NCBI GenBank assembly: GCA_016934855.1
Contig: JAFGSA010000030.1
Span: 1-47,720, forward strand
Source: Elusimicrobiota bacterium
GTDB lineage: Bacteria; CG03; SLGR01; JAFGSA01
Length of the DNA stretch: 47,720 nt
Direction of reading: 5' to 3'
Translations under genes and position numbers: made by a program
The notes under the pieces: generated by a model
Told to the model about the DNA's origin: nothing
Seen by the model: only the letters and a program-made list of their open reading frames with translations
Databases searched by the model: none
Shown here: in pieces, positions 16,233 through 23,155 of the stretch
Numbering within the stretch: position 1 is the first letter of the stretch
How the letters are laid out: each line of letters starts with the position of its first letter

Positions 16233-16639
16233 TTCCAGTTACCGGCCTTTACGGCGAATGTCCCGTCGACCACTATCCAGTCCTTTTCCTTTCCCGTTAC
16301 TTCCTGTATCGCATCCAGCGCGCATATCTTCCTGCATTTATCAATGTTTACGTGATATGCGGGGAACGACCTGTAATTGAGCACCTCGAAAGGATTGGCG
16401 CCGACCGGGCAGGCAGTCGCACACTGTTTGCACGATACGCATTTCATGGTATACCTTTTAAGGTCGCCTCCTTCGGGCTTTTCCAGCGCTTCCACCGGGC
16501 ACGCCGCCACGCACGCAGGGTTTTTGCAGTGCCTGCACACGACCGCTCTTATGCCCCTTTCTATCATGGCATAAAGCCTGGGTTCCACCTTCAGGCATTT
16601 CTTGCATTCGTAACATTTATCCAGGTCTATTCCTATCAT
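16229..16639 (-). CDS. HycB/HyfA-like polyferredoxin subunit with an unusual first cluster
   Basis: 136 residues. Cys motifs: C9xxCxxC15 followed by VEP instead of xxxCP, then CRHCKNPACVAACP, CVSCKQCATACP and a last pair KCRKIC. The order matches HycB/DmsB-type electron-transfer proteins, but the first motif lacks the usual fourth Cys (Glu19) and the last motif is C-x3-C, so one cluster may be altered or lost. It probably connects the AsrAB-like pair, just upstream, to the membrane hydrogenase. Confidence 0.85.
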   Translation of the reverse strand: MIGIDLDKCYECKKCLKVEPRLYAMIERGIRAVVCRHCKNPACVAACPVEALEKPEGGDLKRYTMKCVSCKQCATACPVGANPFEVLNYRSFPAYHVNIDKCRKICALDAIQEVTGKEKDWIVVDGTFAVKAGNWK

Positions 16640-16643
16640 AGTC

Positions 16644-17459
16644 TCAATCCCATACGTCAGGCAGATCTTTCACGTCTTTATAAAAAAATACAGGACCGTC
16701 CTTGCAGACGTAGTAGGGGCCGCACAGGCAGTGCCTGCATTTGCCGAACCCGCAAGTCATGTTCTTCTCCAGCGATACTATTATCCTGTCGTCCGACACC
16801 CCTTTTTTCTCCAGTTCCATCGTAGCGAATTTCATCATTACCGGGGGCCCGACTATGACCGCAACGCATTTTTTCAGGTTCACTTTGACATTCTCGAAAA
16901 GCTTTGTCACGACCCCTTCGCTCTCTTTCCATTCCTCGCTGGCCTTATCGACTGTCCTCTCGAAATCTATCTCTTTTTTCCACTCGGGAAAGCTTCCTTT
17001 GTAAAGGATGTCTTCGGGCGTCCGGCATCCGTATAGGAAACTGACGCTGGGATAATCCTGCTTATTTTCGATGATCTCGTATAAAAGCGACCTCAAAGGC
17101 GCCATCCCGCATCCGCCGCCTACGATCAGAAGTTCCTTGTTTTTCAGGAAATCCAGCGGGAACCCGTTCCCGTAAGGACCTCTCACAGCCAGCATGTCGC
17201 CCGAAGTCTTGCGGTGAAGAACCTCGGTCGCTGTGCCGACCTTCATAACGGTGACATCCATATTCCTGCTTTTCCCCGGCTTGGAAGAAGGAGTGAACGG
17301 GCATTCACCTACGCCCGGTACAGTCAGCTGTATGAACTGCCCGGTGGCGAACTCCATGGGTTCATCGAGTTCAAGCCTGAAGGTCTTTATCGTGGGCGTC
17401 TCTTCAATGACTTCTCTTATAACAGCCTTTATCGGTTCGTACGGGTTGACCCGGCTCAT
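16644..17459 (-). CDS. AsrB/HydG-like FAD/NAD(P)-binding oxidoreductase subunit
   Basis: 271 residues. Ferredoxin-NADP reductase fold: flavin-binding segment ATGQFIQLTVPG near residues 38-49 and pyridine-nucleotide loop GGGCGMAPLRSL near 114-125. C-terminal CGFGKCRHCLCGPYYVC (from residue 236) binds a [2Fe-2S] cluster, as in anaerobic sulfite reductase subunit B, dihydroorotate dehydrogenase PyrK and sulfhydrogenase gamma. It most likely moves electrons between NAD(P)H and the iron-sulfur chain. ATGA overlap with the AsrA-like gene indicates a fixed pair. Confidence 0.9.
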   Translation of the reverse strand: MSRVNPYEPIKAVIREVIEETPTIKTFRLELDEPMEFATGQFIQLTVPGVGECPFTPSSKPGKSRNMDVTVMKVGTATEVLHRKTSGDMLAVRGPYGNGFPLDFLKNKELLIVGGGCGMAPLRSLLYEIIENKQDYPSVSFLYGCRTPEDILYKGSFPEWKKEIDFERTVDKASEEWKESEGVVTKLFENVKVNLKKCVAVIVGPPVMMKFATMELEKKGVSDDRIIVSLEKNMTCGFGKCRHCLCGPYYVCKDGPVFFYKDVKDLPDVWD

Positions 17460-18439
17460 AATAACCCTTTAATGGTATCCCTTATATCTATCTTACCGGG
17501 GCAGACCTGAATGCATCTCCCGCAGCCGGTGCATCCGGCTATATCAAACTCCCCCGGCATGAGACTGAACTTGCAGTAATACCTGTGCCTGAACCTCATC
17601 CAAAGTTCCTTTCTGGGGTTGGCTCCGCCCGCCACCCTGGCATATCCCGGAAACTGGCAGGAATCCCACTGCAGCACTTTGACAATCTCCCTACCCGAAG
17701 ACTGCTCGTTGAGCACGTTGCAGTAGCAGGTGGGGCAGCAGAAATTGCATCCGCCGCACTGCATACAGTCCTCGCTCTTCTTTTCCCAGTACTTTTCCTC
17801 GCTGTTCCCGCTTATCCTGTCGCCGAATCTGCCGGACTTATAATCGGAATCGAAATTCGCCTTGACCTTCCTTGTCGAAGTATCCCTGATACTGTCTTTA
17901 CGGTCTATTTCATCGTTTTCCGGCTCCTTCGAGTTCAGTCCTTTCAGAAGGGCCTGACCGCCGTCGGTGCCAGTCTCTATCAGGACCTTGTCCCCTATAA
18001 ACGAGAGGTTCAGGTCAAAACCCTTATCGCAGTAAGGCTTGCCGCCGACCGCCGTACAGAAACAGGTATCCGCAGGCGAAGAGCAGTCCACGGTCACTAT
18101 CCTGATCTTTTCCCTGCGGTTTTTGTAGACAGTGTCCGCGGGATCCTTTTCCAGCATTATCCTGTCGAAGACATTCACAAGCGCCCTTACGTCGCAGTCC
18201 CTCGCCCCGACTACCACGGTCAGTTTACCGCTGTCTTCCTTACTGCCGGCCACCGTGTTCCTCGGGGGATAGATGAATTCCTTGAGCCCTCCCCATACGG
18301 GGACGATGTTCCAGTTTATCTCGCCGTCCTCTTCGAACCTCACCAGCCTGCCCTGTTCGTCCGGCACGAACACGTCATGGACTTCCGCCCAGTCCTTGAG
18401 GAGCTGTTTCAGCCTGTCTGTGTTAATCCTTTGTATCAT
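17456..18439 (-). CDS. AsrA/HydB-like 4Fe-4S dicluster subunit
   Basis: 327 residues. A Cys-rich core at about 225-240 (CMQCGGCNFCCPTCYC) and a second CTGCGRCIQVCP motif at about 303-313 hold two [4Fe-4S] clusters. Upstream Cys residues (RDCD, TCFC, YC) are shared with sulfite reductase subunit A and sulfhydrogenase beta. A very hydrophilic stretch at about 172-222, rich in Lys, Asp, Glu and Arg, looks like an insertion or flexible linker. The start overlaps the rex stop (ATGA), so it is the first structural gene under rex control. Confidence 0.88.
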   Translation of the reverse strand: MIQRINTDRLKQLLKDWAEVHDVFVPDEQGRLVRFEEDGEINWNIVPVWGGLKEFIYPPRNTVAGSKEDSGKLTVVVGARDCDVRALVNVFDRIMLEKDPADTVYKNRREKIRIVTVDCSSPADTCFCTAVGGKPYCDKGFDLNLSFIGDKVLIETGTDGGQALLKGLNSKEPENDEIDRKDSIRDTSTRKVKANFDSDYKSGRFGDRISGNSEEKYWEKKSEDCMQCGGCNFCCPTCYCNVLNEQSSGREIVKVLQWDSCQFPGYARVAGGANPRKELWMRFRHRYYCKFSLMPGEFDIAGCTGCGRCIQVCPGKIDIRDTIKGLL

Positions 18440-19059
18440 TTAAGTGCCCTGTGATTCAGGTTGTACGATAGATTCTCCAGTTCTAAAGCCAGGTCCGCGT
18501 ACCTGACATTCACGTTATCCGCCACATTGAGAGTAACGGGCGCGAAATTCAGAAGTTCCTTGAGACCCGCGGCGGTCAGTTTATCCGCTACTTCCTGCGC
18601 TGCGTAATCCGGAACGGTCATCACGGCTATATTGATTTTCCTCTTTCTGACTACGCTGTTCAAAGACGTTATCGGGGTCACCGTAATATCGCCCCATCTT
18701 CTGCCGATCTTCGAGGAATTATTATCAAATATAGCCCTGAACTCGAACCCTTCCCTCTTGAACCCCGGGTAATGAAAGAGAGCCCTGCCGAGATTGCCGG
18801 CTCCTATAAGCGCGACACCCCATGTCTTTCTCAGCCCCAGGGTACTGTCAAGCTCGCCTATAAGGCTCCTTATGTTGTAACCCACTCCGGGCTTGCCCTT
18901 TTTGCCTAAGAAAGAAAGATCTTTTCTAACCTGGGCCGGGCTCCTGAAAAGTATCTCGGCTATCTTCTCGGACGTGGCCCATTTTACGTTTTTCTTGGCA
19001 AGGTCCTTCAGGACCCTGTTGTAAATTACAAGTCTTTCAACAGTATGTCTGTTAAGCAT
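18436..19059 (-). CDS. rex: Rex, NADH-sensing transcriptional repressor
   Basis: 207 residues from the ATG at 19059; an upstream in-frame ATG at 19083 would put the N-terminus inside the operator. Residues 1-75 are a winged helix (ILFRSPAQVRKDLSFLGKKGKPGVGY is the Rex DNA-recognition region). GAGNLG at about 86-91 starts the Rossmann fold that senses NADH versus NAD+. The C-terminal helix ends in LENLSYNL, the domain-swap element of the dimer. First gene of the hydrogenase train, with a perfect Rex operator 8 bp upstream of its start codon. No Shine-Dalgarno is visible. Confidence 0.96.
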   Translation of the reverse strand: MLNRHTVERLVIYNRVLKDLAKKNVKWATSEKIAEILFRSPAQVRKDLSFLGKKGKPGVGYNIRSLIGELDSTLGLRKTWGVALIGAGNLGRALFHYPGFKREGFEFRAIFDNNSSKIGRRWGDITVTPITSLNSVVRKRKINIAVMTVPDYAAQEVADKLTAAGLKELLNFAPVTLNVADNVNVRYADLALELENLSYNLNHRALK

Positions 19060-19067
19060 AACACATA

Positions 19068-19085
19068 TTGTGAAATATTTCACAA
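19068..19085. promoter_or_regulatory. Rex operator (perfect 18-bp palindrome)
   Basis: TTGTGAAATATTTCACAA matches the known Rex consensus TTGTGAANNNNTTCACAA exactly and is fully self-complementary. It lies between the promoter and the rex start codon. Bound Rex (low NADH) would block transcription of rex and of the whole hydrogenase train; high NADH would release it. Confidence 0.93.
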
Positions 19086-19087
19086 AT

Positions 19088-19113
19088 AATATAGTAGTAA
19101 TTATTACTATATT
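19088..19113. promoter_or_regulatory. Second, imperfect palindrome over the -10 of the rex promoter
   Basis: AATATAGTAGTAA and TTATTACTATATT form a 26-bp inverted repeat with one mismatched pair, centred on the TAATAA -10 box and 3 bp from the Rex operator. It does not match the Rex consensus, so a second regulator is possible. An AT-rich coincidence is also possible. Confidence 0.35.
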
Positions 19114-19129
19114 TCAGGCGGTTTGTCAA
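19101..19129 (-). promoter_or_regulatory. Promoter of the rex-hydrogenase train
   Basis: On the minus strand TTGACA (19124-19129) and TAATAA (19101-19106) are 17 bp apart. The expected start is near 19094, just upstream of the Rex operator, which would lie at about +10 to +27. Confidence 0.6.
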
Positions 19130-19141
19130 GTTCGGATTTTA

Positions 19142-19336
19142 TCAGGGCCTGGCGGTTTCTGAAGAAGGTATTCCGCCTATCCCCCAGTCGCTCTTTTCAT
19201 ACTCTTCTATGACGACATGAACGGCTTCGGGCGGACATTTGACGGTCTTAACCGTTACGTCGGTTATTCCCCTTATAAGTTCTTTTTTAACGGCGGTTTC
19301 CCTGCCTTTCCAGAGCTTTACTTCTATAAACGGCAT
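19142..19336 (-). CDS. 4-oxalocrotonate tautomerase-family protein
   Basis: 64 residues starting Met-Pro; the exposed Pro after Met removal is the catalytic base of the tautomerase superfamily. PFIEVKLWKGRE, GITDVTVKTVKCPPEAVHVVIEE and the GIGG segment fit the small 4-OT fold, which works as a hexamer. The substrate cannot be told from the sequence. A strong GGAGGAG ribosome-binding site precedes the ATG. It ends 12 bp before the -35 box of rex and has the same orientation, so read-through into rex is possible. Confidence 0.85.
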   Translation of the reverse strand: MPFIEVKLWKGRETAVKKELIRGITDVTVKTVKCPPEAVHVVIEEYEKSDWGIGGIPSSETARP

Positions 19337-19472
19337 GATGCTCCTCCTTGTTTCTTTTCAATAACACAGCCGGCAGCCGATAATTATATTACAAGTCCGC
19401 AGGAAAAGCAAAACCCGGGTTAATCAGGCCGGAAGGATTGAAATTTCGGCCAATATAAATAAAAATGATTCT

Positions 19473-21422
19473 ATGAGCAAACCGGCCAAAAGACTCTTTA
19501 TCGTGCTGCTGCCTTTGATCGCGGCACTATCGGTATATCTCAATTCCCTGACCGCACCCTTCATTTTCGACGACAATCATAAGATAGTGCATAATCCCGA
19601 CATAAAACGGCTCGAATACCTCAAGACCAGGCTTATCAGACCTTACGACCGGGATAACAGGACGCCCGGAAGGAACAATCCCTCCAGGCCGGTGGTCTAC
19701 GCGACGTATGCCCTAAACTATCATATGGGAAAACTTGATCCCCTCGGCTACCATATTTTCAACCTCCTGCTGCACCTTCTGAATACACTTCTGGTATTTC
19801 TCATATCGAAAAAGGTCTTCTCGGGTATCGGCATCAAAGACCCGCATTACCCGGCAGGATACGCGGCTTTTCTTTTCGCCGTACACCCGATAAACACCGA
19901 AGCCGTCACATATATATACGGCCGCTCGAACCTGCTGGCGGCTTTCTTCATGTTACTGTCGCTGATACTGCTTTTCGGACCGCAAGGGAAAAAGTACCGT
20001 TTCTCATACCCCGTATCACTGTTATCCTATTCATTCGCACTGCTGTCAAAAGAGATCTCCGTGATATTCCCCGTCATTCTCCTGCTGTATGAGTATCTTG
20101 TATACGACCCGTCGGCCGGGCCGAATACCGGGAAGATGAAACGGCACGCCCCCTTCTGGATACTCGCCGTGTCTTTCCTGGTATTCAGATACTTTTACCT
20201 GGGCGGAATAGACGACATTGAAGCCTATGCAAAGAGGCCTGCGCTGGAATACCTGGCCGTCCAGCCGCAGATAATCATCAGCTATATAAGGCTCCTGTTT
20301 CTCCCGCTGGGCCAATGCATAGACCATTTCGTCCCGCGGACTGAGAATTTTATAACCGCCAGGGCGGTATTTTCCGCCGTCTTTCTCTTGCTGCTTCCGG
20401 CGGCCGCGATACTGAACGCCCGCAGGAAGACGCGGGATTCAAAAATCATCCTGCTGGGCACCCTCTGGTTCTTCACGATACTCGCACCGACGTCGTCGGT
20501 TTTCCCCACGGCTACTCCCTTTGTCGAAAGAAGGCTGTACCTTCCGGGGGCGGGGGTTTTCCTCATTTTCGCACTTGCCGTTCACAGGCTGGTGAACGCT
20601 CCCAAAAAACTCTGGATCAGGCAGTTTTACGCTTCGCTCTTCATACTTTACCTAGCCGCCCTGGGTCTTCTCACGGTGAACAGGAACCGGCTCTATAACG
20701 ACCCTCTCCTGATGTGGCAGGACGTGAATTCCAGGTATCCGGATAAACTGAGGAGCTATATAAACATGAGCGGCATACTCCTTGAAAACGGCCAGTACGG
20801 CAAAATACTCGGGATCATGAAAGGAAGAAAACTCTCGGAAGACGCGGACGAATACATTCTGCTGGGATACATATACCAGAAGATGAAAAGATACGATTCT
20901 GCGGATGTCATGTATTCCAGGGCGCTCGAGATCGAACCCGGCAATGCCAGGGTATACAACAACAGGGGCCTCCTGAACATGGAGCTGAACGAATACGATA
21001 AGGCTTCGGGGGATTTTGAAAAAGCGATCGGGCTGGATCCGGGTTACGCTAACCCGTATAATAATCTGGGGATGCTTTACGGAAACATAAATGATAATCC
21101 CGGGGCCGAGAAGATGCACAAGAAGGCTGTTGAGCTCGAGCCGGATAACGGCGGATTCCGCTATAACCTCGGCATAGCTTACATAATGAACGGTAAATAC
21201 AAATCCGCTCTTTCCGAGCTGAAAACTGCTGCGGCGCTTGATCCTTCCCTGGAAGAATCCGGTTATTATGCCGGTATCGCGAGCTTTTATCTGAAAGATT
21301 ACGGCGCGGCTATAAAATATTTCGCCAAATATGTGCGTTTACATAAAGGCGGCGTGCCCGCGGATAAGGCAAAGAAAATCAGCTGGATGATCAGGCAGAT
21401 AAAAGCCGGCCAGGGGGGGTAG
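19473..21422 (+). CDS. TMTC-like polytopic membrane protein with C-terminal TPR repeats
   Basis: 649 residues. Residues 1-410 contain about ten membrane helices; the early loop (FDDNHKIVHNPDIKRL, residues 31-46) and HIFNLLLHLLNTLLVF are shared with TMTC/DUF1736 and GT-C type O-mannosyltransferase-like proteins. Residues 425-640 are about six TPR repeats (for example ARVYNNRGLLNMELNEYDKA). In animals TMTC proteins transfer mannose from a lipid donor; bacterial relatives are abundant but mostly unassigned. Head-on to the flanking genes and convergent with the alkaline phosphatase, with only 5 bp between. No Shine-Dalgarno seen. Confidence 0.75.
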   Translation: MSKPAKRLFIVLLPLIAALSVYLNSLTAPFIFDDNHKIVHNPDIKRLEYLKTRLIRPYDRDNRTPGRNNPSRPVVYATYALNYHMGKLDPLGYHIFNLLLHLLNTLLVFLISKKVFSGIGIKDPHYPAGYAAFLFAVHPINTEAVTYIYGRSNLLAAFFMLLSLILLFGPQGKKYRFSYPVSLLSYSFALLSKEISVIFPVILLLYEYLVYDPSAGPNTGKMKRHAPFWILAVSFLVFRYFYLGGIDDIEAYAKRPALEYLAVQPQIIISYIRLLFLPLGQCIDHFVPRTENFITARAVFSAVFLLLLPAAAILNARRKTRDSKIILLGTLWFFTILAPTSSVFPTATPFVERRLYLPGAGVFLIFALAVHRLVNAPKKLWIRQFYASLFILYLAALGLLTVNRNRLYNDPLLMWQDVNSRYPDKLRSYINMSGILLENGQYGKILGIMKGRKLSEDADEYILLGYIYQKMKRYDSADVMYSRALEIEPGNARVYNNRGLLNMELNEYDKASGDFEKAIGLDPGYANPYNNLGMLYGNINDNPGAEKMHKKAVELEPDNGGFRYNLGIAYIMNGKYKSALSELKTAAALDPSLEESGYYAGIASFYLKDYGAAIKYFAKYVRLHKGGVPADKAKKISWMIRQIKAGQGG

Positions 21423-21427
21423 GCCTT

Positions 21428-22801
21428 CTATTTTACGACGGCGATTCTCACTATTTCTTTCTTGCCGTCCGCTTCCAGCATGGCCAGGTAAATGCCGCTT
21501 GCCACCGATTCGCCCGAATTGTTCCTGCAGTGCCATACTATCCTTCCATCTGTCCCTGTTTCCTTATCGTCATACACAAGCTCGCCGGCTATGTTGAATA
21601 TCTTAAGTTCGGCGTTGGCGGTCACGTTCGCAAAAGTCACCCCGAACCCGTATTCCCGGGGATTGCAGGGATTAGGATACGCATACACGTTATCGAGGTC
21701 CTCTTTCGCCTCGATACCTGTTACCAGGCCGAATAGTTCCGTATTATCGAGTTCTCCTTCAAATTCAGCCGCCCTTTCTCCCCACGCGTATAACGGGACC
21801 TTCAATGACGTGTGTACGGTAAGGGCGCCCGGCGACCCCTGCAGTTCCGGGTAATTCCACTCTACTGACGGAAAATTCCCTTTTCCGTTGTTCTTTTTTA
21901 TCTCGAGTCCCCCGGTCTCATGGTCCGCTGTGACAAGTATCAGCGTATCTTTCCTGTCCCCGGCCCACTCGACTGCTTCTTCTATCGCGTTCTCCAGTTC
22001 CAGGACCTCGAAAACGACCCTTTCTATCGAATGCACGCTCGCGTGGTCTATCCTCGCTCCCTCGACCATCAGGAAAAACCCGTTTGGATTGTTATCCAGT
22101 ATCCTGAGCGCTGTCCTGGTCATATCCGACAGATGAGGCAGGTCCCCTAACCCGTCGTATTCGTAGGGCATATGACCTTCGGCGAACTGCCCAGAGACCA
22201 TCGATTCCGCCTCTGTGTCGAGGCCTCTGAGTTCGTCTCTGTCGCTGACTACCGAATAACCGGCTGCGCGGGCACTGCTTTCCGACATGCCCTCCCCGCC
22301 GCCGCCCAGGAGAACGTCGGGCCTGGTCTGGTTCAGGTAGTCATCGGCTATCTCGCTGAAGTTATCCCGGTGAGGCTCATGAGCCGCAAATGCGGCGGGA
22401 GTCGCATGCGTTATAAAGGCTGTGCTCACCAGCCCCGCGCTCTTGCCCCTGTTCTTGTAGTATTCCAGTATGGTCTCCAGTTCCTCCCCGTCGCCCGGGA
22501 TAGCCATGCTCAACACACTGTTGTCTACCTTATGCCCCGTAGCCATGGCAGTCGCCGCGGCAGCGGAGTCGGTTATGCCCCTGGTCGCGTTATACGTAGT
22601 CATCTCTGCAAGCCCCGGGAAAGATTCGAAAAACAGGGAGCCGCCCTTCCCGGTCTTGTACATGCCGGCGGCTCTTACATGCTCGGATCCCATTCCGTCT
22701 CCGATGAATACTATTATGTTCTTCAGTCCGGCGCGGGAGTTCCCGGGAACAAAAGCATGAAAAAACAATGTAAAGATGATGATTCTGGCTGCGGGTTTCA
22801 T
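21428..22801 (-). CDS. Secreted alkaline phosphatase with FlgD/T9SS-like C-terminal Ig domain
   Basis: 457 residues. Signal peptide at residues 1-24. Active-site features: FIGDGMG with metal ligand D35, TDSAAAATAMATG with nucleophile S79, VEGARIDHASH near 250, and TADHETGGL near 300. These are the conserved PhoA-family zinc and magnesium sites. After about residue 370, YAYPNPCNPREYG, LKIFNIAGELVY and GIYLAMLEADG form a FlgD-like Ig domain, used in several diderm phyla as a C-terminal sorting or anchoring tail. It probably releases phosphate outside the inner membrane. Confidence 0.92.
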   Translation of the reverse strand: MKPAARIIIFTLFFHAFVPGNSRAGLKNIIVFIGDGMGSEHVRAAGMYKTGKGGSLFFESFPGLAEMTTYNATRGITDSAAAATAMATGHKVDNSVLSMAIPGDGEELETILEYYKNRGKSAGLVSTAFITHATPAAFAAHEPHRDNFSEIADDYLNQTRPDVLLGGGGEGMSESSARAAGYSVVSDRDELRGLDTEAESMVSGQFAEGHMPYEYDGLGDLPHLSDMTRTALRILDNNPNGFFLMVEGARIDHASVHSIERVVFEVLELENAIEEAVEWAGDRKDTLILVTADHETGGLEIKKNNGKGNFPSVEWNYPELQGSPGALTVHTSLKVPLYAWGERAAEFEGELDNTELFGLVTGIEAKEDLDNVYAYPNPCNPREYGFGVTFANVTANAELKIFNIAGELVYDDKETGTDGRIVWHCRNNSGESVASGIYLAMLEADGKKEIVRIAVVK

Positions 22802-22857
22802 TTTCCTATAAAGATATGATAACTCTATTATACTTAAGGTTCAATACGGCCTGAAGG

Positions 22858-22919
22858 TTCGAATCCTGCTTTGGCTTGCCATGCGTCCTGCGCGGTGCAT
22901 GGCGGAGGGGGTAGGATTC
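22858..22919 (-). repeat. tRNA-Ser-tail hairpin repeat, distal copy
   Basis: A 62-bp near-duplicate, displaced by exactly 159 bp, of 23017-23078. In minus sense it has the T-arm/acceptor 3' sequence of the neighbouring tRNA-Ser (GAATCCTACCCCCTCCGCCA), then an internal CCATGC...GCATGG stem, then CAAGCCAAAG and the return strand CAGGATTCGAA. Stem bases differ from the other copy but can still pair, including G-U pairs. Confidence 0.7.
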
Positions 22920-22961
22920 CTCCTCCCTCATTGCCGAAAACTCCCATTCGCTTCGGAGCCG

Positions 22962-23017
22962 GGGAATTTTCCTGTCGCCCTCCCGGCTTTTCATGCACCG
23001 CATGCGGAAAATTCCCT
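22962..23017. repeat. 11-bp inverted repeat between the two hairpin copies
   Basis: GGGAATTTTCC and GGAAAATTCCC face each other with a roughly 35-nt GC-rich interior that contains GCATG-type short repeats. Together with the flanking copies it makes the spacer 22858-23078 a multi-hairpin block. No gene is supported there; the remaining 22802-22857 holds a TATAAT (22827-22832) that may serve the phosphatase gene. Confidence 0.55.
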
Positions 23018-23078
23018 TCGAATCCTACTTTGGCTTGCCATGAACCCCACGCGGTTCATGGCGGAGGGGGTAGGATTC
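23017..23078 (-). repeat. tRNA-Ser-tail hairpin repeat, tRNA-proximal copy
   Basis: It begins inside the tRNA-Ser T-arm. TTCGAATCCTAC of the tRNA is mirrored by GTAGGATTCGAA 50 nt downstream, and CCATGAACC/GGTTCATGG forms a perfect inner 9-bp stem starting at the CCA end. The tRNA 3' strand could therefore pair with downstream RNA instead of with its own 5' strand until processing. Confidence 0.7.
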
Positions 23079-23148
23079 GAACCCACGGACCCCGTAAAGG
23101 GTCAACGGTTTTCAAGACCGCCGCTTTCAACCGCTCAGCCACCCCTCC
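23059..23148 (-). tRNA. tRNA-Ser (TGA anticodon), CCA encoded
   Basis: 90 nt. Acceptor GGAGGGG/CCCCTCC, discriminator G, encoded CCA, GGTGGCTGAGCGG D-arm, anticodon arm GCGGTCTTGAAAACCGT with TGA at 23112-23114, and a long class II variable arm (GACCCTTTACGGGGTC). The 5' end is only 7 nt after the serS stop codon, so it is very likely cut from the serS transcript. Confidence 0.96.
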
Positions 23149-23155
23149 GCTTAAA

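Noticed and set aside
17585..18454. 289-codon plus-strand frame opposite the AsrA-like gene
   Set aside because: Shadow of a gene with intact cysteine motifs; no ribosome-binding site or motif in the plus frame.
22858..22919. A second tRNA-Ser gene or pseudo-tRNA
   Set aside because: Only the T-arm/acceptor tail is present; no D-arm or anticodon arm precedes it.
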